From Ignavibacteriota bacterium (GTDB taxonomy: Bacteria; Bacteroidota; Ignavibacteria; Ignavibacteriales; Melioribacteraceae): a stretch of DNA of 64,000 bases. The stretch is taken from NCBI GenBank assembly GCA_016716225.1, contig JADJWT010000001.1, positions 744,001 through 808,000 of the forward strand, in the 5' to 3' direction. Position numbers and translations under genes: made by a program. Shown piece after piece: positions 37,412 to 46,432 of the stretch (position 1 is its first letter; the number at the start of each line of letters is the position of its first letter). The notes beneath the pieces are model-generated. The model did not search any database. It worked only from the letters and a program-made list of their open reading frames with translations, and was not told the DNA's origin.

Positions 37412-38467
37412 TCAGCTTTTAATATCAATAATTTCTGGTTGCTTTAGATTTTCTAATTGTAATAAATCCTTTAACTGTAAATATTGAGGCCAATAATGTC
37501 CTTCATGCCAAATCATATTTTCATCCCAAAAACCTTCGCAATTGTAAATTACTGAATCAACAAATGTGTATGAAATTTCACAGATTTCCGGTTCTCCCTT
37601 TTCATTATAAAGAAAATCATATGCCATTGATTGGAATTTTAATTTGGTAGAAATTTTTAATGCCAATTGAATTAAACGTAAATCTATTTCATTTCTATTA
37701 AAATCAATTTTCCCGCTTCCCGATGCTCTGAAATCATCATCTCTTACAAAACGTCTGAATGCAAAAGCTCTATTGCCTATTGTAGTAACTCTGGTATCAA
37801 ATTTATTATTTGCCAAAAATTTTTGAAATAAAATATAATTTTTTCCAATTTGCCAAGTGTTAGGTTGAATTTTTCTTAATTTATTTAATATGTATTTATC
37901 AATTTTAACTCTAAAAAAATTCTCAATGCTCTTATATTTAATGTTGCCTTTATGTTTTAATCCGGAAGCTGGTACTCCTTTTCCAAAAATTTGTTTAATT
38001 ATTTTCTTAGAATCTTTATAGTTTGATAAAAGTAGCACATTAGTTGATCCGGCACCTTTTTTTAGTTTAAAGACAACCGGATATTCAGCAGATTCAGCCC
38101 ACTTTAGAGCGCTTTCTTTTTCCCAAAAAACATAACTATCTATTATTGGAAATTTATGTGCTTTAAGTAAATAAAATTGTTTTACTTTATCATCAAAATG
38201 CCAGCAAGTATTTAAATCCGGAAAAACATGAATTTTTAATCCGTTTTCAATTATTGGCAAAATTGTATTTGCAAGCTCATGATGATCATCAATATGTGCC
38301 CATCTGAATAAAAATAAATCTACGGTTTTTATTTTATTCCAAAAATCAATATCATCAATATCCAATTCTATAAATTCTATTTCATTGTAACTTAAAATTC
38401 TTTTATATATTTCGTTTCTTCTTATCTGATAATCTGGATATTTAAAATTGTATATACCAATTAGCAT
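37412..38467 (-). CDS. ATP-grasp family ligase (second paralogue)
   Basis: A 351-residue protein from the ATG at 38467. The frame is open to 38494, but the extra nine residues are absent from the paralogue, which starts at the same point (MLIGIYNFKYPDYQIRRNEI versus MLVGIYKTTFPSYQIKRNKL). It shares the loop VVFKLKKGAGSTNV, the block FDTRVTTIGNRAFAFRRFVR, the SGSG motif and the acidic metal-binding end (EICEISYTF). The pair is separated by 259 bp that contain no gene, so it arose by duplication but has diverged. The stop of the CapK-like gene is 33 bp upstream. Confidence 0.75.
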   Translation of the reverse strand: MLIGIYNFKYPDYQIRRNEIYKRILSYNEIEFIELDIDDIDFWNKIKTVDLFLFRWAHIDDHHELANTILPIIENGLKIHVFPDLNTCWHFDDKVKQFYLLKAHKFPIIDSYVFWEKESALKWAESAEYPVVFKLKKGAGSTNVLLLSNYKDSKKIIKQIFGKGVPASGLKHKGNIKYKSIENFFRVKIDKYILNKLRKIQPNTWQIGKNYILFQKFLANNKFDTRVTTIGNRAFAFRRFVRDDDFRASGSGKIDFNRNEIDLRLIQLALKISTKLKFQSMAYDFLYNEKGEPEICEISYTFVDSVIYNCEGFWDENMIWHEGHYWPQYLQLKDLLQLENLKQPEIIDIKS

Positions 38468-38500
38468 TATTAACCAATTTTTTTGACAATGCAAAAATAC

Positions 38501-39844
38501 TCAATTTTTATTTAGTATTTCATTAATTACCGGCCTAAATTTTCCCGAAGAAGTTGTATTTATCTCGTCAACAATTTCAATCTTCGTTTCAATATTATCA
38601 AGGAATTTTTTTATACTTTCATTCAAGTGCGGAAGTATCCCAAAATCAAATTTTTTATTGGGTACAATATTAACCAAAACCGTTCCCACTTCTTTTTGAT
38701 GAAACTGAACTTTTGCTAATCCCTCAATATTTGCACATAAATAACCGATTGCCGCAACTCCGCTTACTTTTTTATTCAATGGAGTTAAAATAAAATCGGT
38801 AATTCTACCCGAAGAAATTTTAATTGTAGAAAGGTTTCTTCCGCATGGACAATTTTCTTTTGTTCTAACTGCCGTATCTCCAATTTTATATCTTATAACA
38901 GGAAAAGCATGATTTATTAAATCAGTAATTAATATTTCTCCTTCTTCGCCAATATCGCATTTGCTTCCGTCTTCTCGTACAATTTCTAGAATAATATCTT
39001 CATCTCTTACATGCATGTTATGAAACTCACATTCAGATGCTATAACGCTTGTTTCTCTTGCGCCGTATCTGTTAAAAACTTTTGCATTAAATGCATTTTC
39101 AATTTTTTCTTTATCATTACTTGTTAATAGTTCTGCTGATGAAATAATAGAATTTGGGGGATATAATTTAAAGTTGGTAGAATTTATATAGTCTGCAACA
39201 TAAACAAGACTTTGTGCATACCCAAGTATATTTTTAGGTTTGAATTTATTTAAAGTATGTAAAAATTGTTCGAGTTCATTATCACTTATTGAAGAACTAT
39301 CAAAAATTAAAATATTGTTTGTAAGATAATTCAATATTTTAGATTTAAGATTTAGTTTTTTAAAATCTCTACGTGCACCCCAAATTATAGCCTGCTTATC
39401 TCCAAATTCAAAATTTGCCCAGCTATCGTGTCGTTTTGCTGCTGCACTTCTGCGGTAAAATGTGTCTTTTGAATAAATTAATTTAACCGGATTTCCCGTA
39501 GAACCTCCAGAAGAAGTTTCAATAAATTCATTACCATTTAATTTATCTGAAAAAAAATGGCGATAATTTTCTTGAATACTTTTTCGGTGTAAAATAGGGA
39601 TTTGACTTAAATCATTAAGATTTTTTACACTCGATAAATTTCCATGTTCTTTAAATAGTTTTTTATAGTAAGGTACATTTTGTGAAGCATTTAAAATCAA
39701 ATTTTTAAATTTTTCATTTTGAACTTCCTCAATTAAGCTCTTTGAATAAAATTGACTAATTATCAAATCACTTAAGTGAGATAATTCCGAACTACCTTGC
39801 AATTTACTTATAATTGGATATGAAATACTTTTTCGCCAATTCAA
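38501..39844 (-). CDS. CapK/PaaK-like adenylate-forming enzyme
   Basis: A 447-residue protein of the phenylacetate-CoA-ligase-like (CapK, F390 synthetase) branch of adenylating enzymes. The ATP-binding loop is ETSSGGSTGNPVKLIYS. The adenine-site region is RYGARETSVIASEC, and the hinge region is RYKIGDTAVRT followed by CPCGRNLS. These proteins activate a carboxylate as its adenylate. In capsule loci they are thought to prepare an acyl or amino-acyl group for attachment. The neighbours are two ATP-grasp ligases on the same strand and a divergent CapA-like gene. Confidence 0.8.
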   Translation of the reverse strand: MNWRKSISYPIISKLQGSSELSHLSDLIISQFYSKSLIEEVQNEKFKNLILNASQNVPYYKKLFKEHGNLSSVKNLNDLSQIPILHRKSIQENYRHFFSDKLNGNEFIETSSGGSTGNPVKLIYSKDTFYRRSAAAKRHDSWANFEFGDKQAIIWGARRDFKKLNLKSKILNYLTNNILIFDSSSISDNELEQFLHTLNKFKPKNILGYAQSLVYVADYINSTNFKLYPPNSIISSAELLTSNDKEKIENAFNAKVFNRYGARETSVIASECEFHNMHVRDEDIILEIVREDGSKCDIGEEGEILITDLINHAFPVIRYKIGDTAVRTKENCPCGRNLSTIKISSGRITDFILTPLNKKVSGVAAIGYLCANIEGLAKVQFHQKEVGTVLVNIVPNKKFDFGILPHLNESIKKFLDNIETKIEIVDEINTTSSGKFRPVINEILNKN

Positions 39845-40011
39845 TTAAGACCCCCTTTCTGTATATCTTAATGAAAAATAAGTTATGAAGTATTTTTATA
39901 AAATGAAAGTATACATATTATTTTTCTTTAAAGTTGATTTAAAATACATTTAATTTGTATAAATTTTTTATAACATTAAATTCTTAAAAATCATAATAGT
40001 TAAGGTGTTTT
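39845..40011. other. Divergent promoter region between CapK-like and CapA-like genes
   Basis: A 167-bp AT-rich spacer between a minus-strand and a plus-strand start. It must hold promoters for both directions. A plain ribosome site (AAGGTG) precedes the plus-strand ATG. No operator is recognisable. Confidence 0.5.
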
Positions 40012-41151
40012 ATGAAAATTGCGGTCTTGGGCGATATTGTTGCAAATTATGTTGAGAAAACAAAATTGGATTTAGATGTTTTTCTTAATGATTATAGAAA
40101 TTCAACAATATTAAAAACACTAAGTGAATTTGATTTTGTTATTGGAAATCTTGAAGCTCCGATAACAAATTCAGAAAACGAAATATTTAAAACCGGACCT
40201 GCAATTAAAAATCCTAAAGAGGTTATTGAAATTTTAAAACTTTCGAATATTAATGTTGTCACTTTGGCAAATAATCATATTTATGATTTTGGAGAAATTG
40301 GATTAACCGAAACAATTAATATTTGCAATCAAAATGGAATTAAAACAGTTGGAGCCGGTAAAAGTTTAGATGAAATAACAAAACCACTAATTTTAGAAAA
40401 AAATGATCAAAAAATTGCAGTAATTAATTTTGCCGAAAATGAGTTCAACACAATTTCTTTAGATGATAAAATTATTGGCAGTAATAGTTTGGATTTAATA
40501 AACCTATTTTATCAAATATCTAATGTAAAAGGGAAAGTCGATTATGTTATCGTTATTTCTCATGGAGGTCATGAGCAGTACAATTACCCAAGTCCGAGAA
40601 TAAAAAAATTATATAGATATCTTATTGATTTAGGTGCCGACGCACTAATTGCCCACCATCCTCATGTACCGCAAGGCTATGAAGTATACAATGGAAAGCC
40701 AATTTATTATAGTACAGGAAATTTTATTTTTCCTTCAACAGAAGAAAATTTTTCAAATCATCATGGGTATGTTGTAGGTTTGGATTTAATTCAAGATAAA
40801 ATAATTTATAATATTTACCCTTACAAACAATGTTGGGAAAATTTCAAAGTTGATGTTATGGAAAGAAATGAAAAAACAAACTTTGTTAATTTAATTGAAA
40901 CTCTTTCAACAGAAATAACTAATGATAATGTTTTACAAGAAAATTGGGCAAAATTTTGTGAAACACGAAAAGATTCATTTTTTAATTCTTTATTCCCTTT
41001 TAATCAGAGAATAGTAAATAAATTAACAAAATTTTCTATTCAATCTTTGTTTGTACCAGAAAAGCATTTTTTAAAAATATTAAATCTCATAAGATGTGAA
41101 AGCCATAAAGATATTTTAATTCAATCCATCAAAAAGAAAGTTTATAGATAA
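40012..41151 (+). CDS. CapA/PgsA-like metallophosphatase
   Basis: A 379-residue protein of the poly-gamma-glutamate capsule CapA family with a calcineurin-like phosphatase fold. Metal-site blocks are in order: AVLGDIV, IGNLEAPIT, VTLANNHIYDFG, VISHGGHEQYN, LIAHHPHVPQGYE and YYSTGNFIF. CapA proteins normally carry an N-terminal membrane anchor. Here the domain begins at residue 2 with no anchor or signal peptide, so a cytoplasmic role is likely. It is divergent from the CapK-like gene. I infer a part in amide or ester modification of the polymer rather than classic polyglutamate export. Confidence 0.8.
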   Translation: MKIAVLGDIVANYVEKTKLDLDVFLNDYRNSTILKTLSEFDFVIGNLEAPITNSENEIFKTGPAIKNPKEVIEILKLSNINVVTLANNHIYDFGEIGLTETINICNQNGIKTVGAGKSLDEITKPLILEKNDQKIAVINFAENEFNTISLDDKIIGSNSLDLINLFYQISNVKGKVDYVIVISHGGHEQYNYPSPRIKKLYRYLIDLGADALIAHHPHVPQGYEVYNGKPIYYSTGNFIFPSTEENFSNHHGYVVGLDLIQDKIIYNIYPYKQCWENFKVDVMERNEKTNFVNLIETLSTEITNDNVLQENWAKFCETRKDSFFNSLFPFNQRIVNKLTKFSIQSLFVPEKHFLKILNLIRCESHKDILIQSIKKKVYR

Positions 41152-41248
41152 ATTTAAACTTTAATAAATTATAATCTTGCTAAAAAATGATGTAATCAAA
41201 TCAGTATAAATTAAATACTTTAATTCTTTAAAACTAGTTTTCATAATT

Positions 41249-42700
41249 TTATTTCTTCATCATTTTTTTAACATGATCTAAAACAAAGTGGAAATTTTCT
41301 TTAGACATATATAGCAAAATTCCCCAAGTGACTATACTAATTATCGATTTAATAATTATGGAAAAAAATACGTTTTCTATAAAAAAGTAGTAGGAAAAAC
41401 TAAAAAGAATTGCGGCTAAAACTGCACTTAGAAATAGTGGAAAAACTAACACATTTAAAAATTTTGTAAAGGATTTCTGTAAAGATATTTTAACAAGTAA
41501 ATAGAATGCTTGGAAAAAGTTAATTGAAAAAGCTGTTAAAATTCCATAACCAATATAAATTAAATCTTTACCAATAAATATTCCGAGAAGAATTCCAACA
41601 ACAACAAAAATTGTGCTTATTAATCCGGAATAAAATAATAAATCTGTTCTATTGGTTGCCTGAAAAATTGAACCGCTGGTTGCTAATAAAATCTGAATAC
41701 CTACAGCAAGTGCTAATAATTGAAATACCGGAATACTTAGATCCCATTGCGAACCGTAAAAAATATTAATTATTTCTCTAGAATTAAAATACAAGAAAAT
41801 AGATAGAGGAAATCCAATTATTGCAAGTAACTTTACAATCTTATAATATGCTTCATAGATAACTGATTTATCATCTTGGTATTTTGATAAAACCGGGTGC
41901 AGCACTGGAGTTATAACGTGAGTTAAATTTTGAACAGGCATTAGCATTAGTTTATAAGCTTTTTCGTAGAAACCAAGAGCTGAAACATTAAAATATTTTC
42001 CTATCAGTAAATTATCCGTATTTCCTGCAAAGTAATTTATGAAATGAAATAAAAATTGAAATGTTGAAAATTTTAGAATTTTTTTAATTGAGTCTATTTT
42101 AATTTTTAATGTTGGAATTACCGGTGCCAAATAAAAAAATGCAGAAAAAGTTAAAAATCCGGATAAAATACTATTTATAATTAATGAATAATAACTAAAA
42201 CCTGCATAAGCAAGTATAATAGCAATAATGCCTGTTATTATGTGAACAACAACACTTACGATTCCTAATTCTTTAAATCGCAATTTCTTAGAGTTTAACG
42301 CACTTGGTACGATCTTTAAAGAATTAAACAGAATAGCTATTGCCATTAACCGTGATAAATTAATTAAGACCGGCTCATTATAAAAATCTGCAATAAAAGG
42401 AGCAGAGAAAAAGAAAATTGCTGCTAATATAAAACCAAATATTATTGAAAAGGAAAAAATTGAAGAAATGTCTTCATCATTTAGATTCTGATTTTGGACA
42501 ATTGCCGCTCCAATTCCAAAACTGCTAAGAAGATTAAAAAAATTAGTAAAAACACTTACTATTGCAACTATTCCAAATTCTTCCGGAGTTAACAATCTTG
42601 CTAGTGTTGCACCAATAAAAATACTAACAACAATATCGCTGTATCTTGAAAGTCCGGTATAAAAAATACCAAGCCTAATATTTTTTCTAATCTCTGTCAT
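41249..42700 (-). CDS. wzx: Wzx-type polysaccharide flippase (MOP superfamily)
   Basis: A 483-residue polytopic protein with 12-14 hydrophobic segments. The N-terminal motif GLSRYSDIVVSIFIGATLAR and LTPEEFGIVAIVSVFTNFF is characteristic of the MviN/Wzx polysaccharide transporter family, and the block GFYEKAYKLMLMPVQNL is typical of the WzxC/colanic branch. It moves lipid-linked repeat units across the inner membrane. It is convergent with the CapA-like gene and separated from the next plus-strand gene by a 600-bp AT-rich spacer. Confidence 0.88.
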   Translation of the reverse strand: MTEIRKNIRLGIFYTGLSRYSDIVVSIFIGATLARLLTPEEFGIVAIVSVFTNFFNLLSSFGIGAAIVQNQNLNDEDISSIFSFSIIFGFILAAIFFFSAPFIADFYNEPVLINLSRLMAIAILFNSLKIVPSALNSKKLRFKELGIVSVVVHIITGIIAIILAYAGFSYYSLIINSILSGFLTFSAFFYLAPVIPTLKIKIDSIKKILKFSTFQFLFHFINYFAGNTDNLLIGKYFNVSALGFYEKAYKLMLMPVQNLTHVITPVLHPVLSKYQDDKSVIYEAYYKIVKLLAIIGFPLSIFLYFNSREIINIFYGSQWDLSIPVFQLLALAVGIQILLATSGSIFQATNRTDLLFYSGLISTIFVVVGILLGIFIGKDLIYIGYGILTAFSINFFQAFYLLVKISLQKSFTKFLNVLVFPLFLSAVLAAILFSFSYYFFIENVFFSIIIKSIISIVTWGILLYMSKENFHFVLDHVKKMMKK

Positions 42701-43304
42701 ATCTTTTTAATACTTAAGCTAAAATTCAAATATTTTTGGATAATTGTAATTTTATCAAGATTATGTAAATTAAATTCAAAGTTTAATAAATCTCTATTTT
42801 TCATATTAAATTAAAGAATATTTTACCAATGAATTAGAGAAATATTTAAAAACATCTTTTGCTCAGTAACGTCTGATTTTAAAATAAACTTTATAATAGA
42901 GCAAATTAACAAAAGAATAGTATTATTATATCATATACAACAAAATAAAATATATCAAAAAAATTCTATTATTTTCAAATTTCATTAAAATTGGACTATA
43001 ATACTAAAATTATTAAGATTTTAATATAGATTTATCTTATTAATTTTCATTTATTAAAATTTATCTAATGAATTTTAATTTGCTTGATTTATCTCACATA
43101 TTGTTTAAGAAACTATTTTTTTTCAATTTATAAAGACAATTAATATTTAAAATTTTTTATATTTAATTTTTTATAAAATCTCTTAAAGATATCATTTATA
43201 TATTGATAAATAAATCTATATTAAAATAAATTATTGTTTGTTATTTAATACATTTTTTAGTTTTTAATAACTTTTTTATAATAGTTTATCAATTGGGAAA
43301 GGAG
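42701..43304. other. AT-rich divergent intergenic region
   Basis: About 600 bp of roughly 85% AT between the flippase start (minus) and the deacetylase-like gene (plus). I see no gene, tRNA or clear hairpin in it. It probably holds promoters in both directions. The only clear signal is the GGAAAGGAG sequence just before the ATG at 43305. Confidence 0.5.
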
Positions 43305-44868
43305 ATGAAAAATTTACTTTTAGACTCATTGCTTATCTTTATTCTAATTCTATTTATTGACATTAAAAGTCAAAGTGTTTCTAAACAAGGAGGGATCTGT
43401 TTTAGAACAGATGATAACCAACCAATAAATATGTATTTAGAATATGCAGAAGTTTTTGATAAATACGATAAAGAATTTACTTTTGCACTAAATTTAGCAA
43501 TGCAGGAAATCACATCAGACTACATTAGTAAAATAAAAACCATTCAATCCAATGGTCATGAAATGATGGATCATACACCATTTCATAGAACAAATTATTT
43601 TCACACAATCCTTGGTTCAGATTTTTATAAAAATCATCCTGGAGTTGCAAATATTAAAGATAATAAAATTGAACTATCTTATGTTAAAATAACAGAGGAT
43701 TATGCAAAAGCAAATTATGAAAGAACCGGTTATGTTGATATAAATGGTAATTATATCATTAGTAATATTGGACAATTCAAAGAATTTAAAAAAACAGATT
43801 GTTATCTCTATTTTCCAACATTAGATAAATTAGTTTTTATTGACGAAAATACCGGCTGGATTGATAATTATAAAGTGCAAATACGTGGATTTTGGAGAAA
43901 TGATGAAAATTTAGGTATTACTAAAAATTTAAAGTTTTATAATCTTGATATTAATGACGTACATTTAACCCCACAAGCATTAAATGCCTTAATGAAAGAA
44001 TCATTAAGATTGGCAGAACATTATAATTTAATTCGTCCATATACTTGGATACAACCAGGTGGTTATTTCCCCCATGTATATAGAGAAGAAATTAAAGAAG
44101 GATGCCAAACTTCTTTAGCTTATAAAGCTGCTGGTGTGTTTTCAAATCCAAGTTTAAAAGTATTTAATGAATTTGATCCGAATAAGGATAAGCAATACGG
44201 AATGAATTTTGGTGATTTCAGAGAAGATATATGGTCATTAGAAAAATGTAAAAATTTTATTGCTAACAGAATTGCTAAACATCATGTTGTTATCGGGCAT
44301 AGTCACTTTAGAGAATTGCTTGGCGGTTGGAGCGGCTTTCTTGAACGTACTGAAAAATTAATTCAATGGTGTATCGAAAACGATATCCCAATAAGAACAT
44401 ATTCTCAATGGGCTGATGTTTTATATAATCAAATTCCGAACCCAAACGAAAACATATTTCCAAGTTTAAATATTGATAAGGACAAAAACAATCTTCCCGA
44501 TGGTTTTGAAAAGTTTACTGATTCTTATATAGATATGACAGATGGAATATCTCAAGATGAAAACTTGTCTTTGGCAATAAATAAGAAAGGTACAATAGCG
44601 AAAATTATTGATCTTGCTGGACTTGAAAAAGGAAAGAATTCATTTGAGTTATGGACCAAAGGAGCTACTGGAAATTTTATTGAAATTGACTTTCAAGTTG
44701 GTTCTAACAACCAAATTTTCAAAATCCCTGCTGAAAGTTCTATATGGACAAAATATACTCTCCAAAATTCAACTAATGGCAATACATCCTTAATTATTCC
44801 AGAAAATATTTCTTTAATAAATGTTACAATTAGAAGTACAAATTTTAGTTCCGGAACTACTAAAATTT

Positions 44869-45434
44869 GTGGAATGAAAATGAGTAAAGAGAATATAAAT
44901 CTCCCAGAAATTGAACTTAGTAAAAATTCAGATATTTTAGAAGCTACTAGCAAAAGTACAAGTTTTAGCATTACATCAAATGTAAGTTGGAAAGCAGAAA
45001 GCAATTCCAGTTGGTTAACAGTTTCTCCTTCTTCTGGAAATAATAATGGAACTATTACCGCTAGTTTTTCTGAAAACACTAACTCTTCTCCAAGAAATGC
45101 TATTATTACTGTTTCAGGCGGTGGTATTTCTAAAACTATTTCCATTACTCAAAATGGTAAACCTTCTTCGGGCGGTGAAACTGGTAATTATATAAATATT
45201 CCTGAAACTTTATCCTTAGGAAGAGATGCCGGTTCTACTACTGTTAATGTTAATTCTAATATTACTTGGACCGTTAAAGATAATACCGGTTCTGTTGGTG
45301 GATGGATTAGTAAATCTCCTAAATCTCTTACCGGTAACGGGACTATTACTGTACGTTACTTAGCTAACAATACTGGTAAAGACAGAATAGGTCAGCTTAT
45401 TTTTCTGATAGTGGTATTACAAAAACTATTAACG
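44869..45434 (+). repeat. BACON-containing 567-bp module, copy A
   Basis: First of four copies. Near-identity at DNA level begins around 44974 (ACATCAAATGTAAGTTGG); the first 100 bp differ. It encodes SNVSWKAESNSSWLTVSP, the BACON-type signature, then GGETGNYINIPETLSL. It lacks one T at 45400-45404. Confidence 0.85.
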
Positions 45435-46000
45435 TTTTTCAATCTGCTTCGACCTCTGTACCAAGTATCAATTCACTTTCGGTAAATACTTCCACCCAAA
45501 CTGTTTCTGCTATTTCTGGAAATACCAATTTCACAATTACATCAAATGTAAGTTGGAAAGCAGAAAGCAATTCCAGTTGGTTAACAGTTTCTCCTTCTTC
45601 TGGAAATAATAATGGAACTATTACCGCTAGTTTTTCTGAAAACACTAACTCTTCTCCAAGAAATGCTATTATTACTGTTTCAGGCGGTGGTATTTCTAAA
45701 ACTATTTCCATTACTCAAAATGGTAAACCTTCTTCGGGCGGTGAAACTGGTAATTATATAAATATTCCTGAAACTTTATCCTTAGGAAGAGATGCCGGTT
45801 CTACTACTGTTAATGTTAATTCTAATATTACTTGGACCGTTAAAGATAATACCGGTTCTGTTGGTGGATGGATTAGTAAATCTCCTAAATCTCTTACCGG
45901 TAACGGGACTATTACTGTACGTTACTTAGCTAACAATACCGGTAAAGACAGAATAGGTCAGCTTATTTTTTCTGGTAGTGGTATTACAAAACTATTAATG
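45435..46000 (+). repeat. BACON-containing 567-bp module, copy B
   Basis: Starts TTTTTCAATCTGCTTCGACC and matches copies C and D almost base for base. It is 566 bp because one A is missing at 45988-45991. Confidence 0.9.
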
Positions 46001-46020
46001 TTTTTCAATCTGCTTCGACT

Positions 46021-46374
46021 AATATGCTTTCCAAAGTAGAAATTAACAATGATAATCAATTTGGTTTTTATGAAACCGATGTAATGCCAATAATTGATCA
46101 TTATGAACTATTTCAAAACTACCCAAATCCTTTTAACCCAACTACAACAATTAAATATTCTATTCCGTCAAGCGTGCAAAGTGAAAAGTCAAACGTAAAA
46201 CTAATTATTTATGATGTTTTGGGTAAGGAGATTGAAACTTTAGTCAACGAAAACAAATCCCCCGGTAATTATGAAGTGAATTTTAATGCTTCTAATTTTG
46301 CTGCGGGAGTTTATTATTATCAACTAAAAACCGGTGATTTTGTTAAAACTAAGAAAATGGTACTTATGAAATAA
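46021..46374 (+). repeat. T9SS tail cassette, first copy
   Basis: These 354 bp are almost identical to 48725-49078. The two differ mainly in the last 20 bases. They encode LFQNYPNPFNPTTTIKYSIP and the following sorting domain. Confidence 0.9.
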
Positions 46375-46432
46375 GATACTTTACAATATAAAATTAACAA
46401 TTTTTCTAAAAATTTCTGGAGACTATTTTGAT

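Larger units (their letters stand above)
43305..46374 (+). pseudogene. Deacetylase-like secreted protein with CBM and BACON modules, T9SS tail; two frameshifts
   Basis: One gene broken into three frames. The first frame (43305-45485) has a signal peptide, a NodB-like region (FRTDDN; HTPFH; TWIQPGGYF), a jelly-roll carbohydrate-binding-like domain near residues 395-540 and one BACON module. At 45400-45404 a T run has five bases where the other copies have six, which sends the frame into a stop at 45485. The true frame continues with a second BACON module until an A run at 45988-45991 has four bases instead of five. The third frame (46024-46374) is the T9SS tail. Restoring both bases gives 1023 residues. 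A TTG at 43293 is in frame, but GGAAAGGAG precedes the ATG at 43305. Confidence 0.75.

Noticed and set aside
41205..41245. Palindrome AAAACTAGTTTT between convergent genes as a terminator
   Set aside because: It has no loop and no T run, so it is unlikely to fold as a terminator hairpin.
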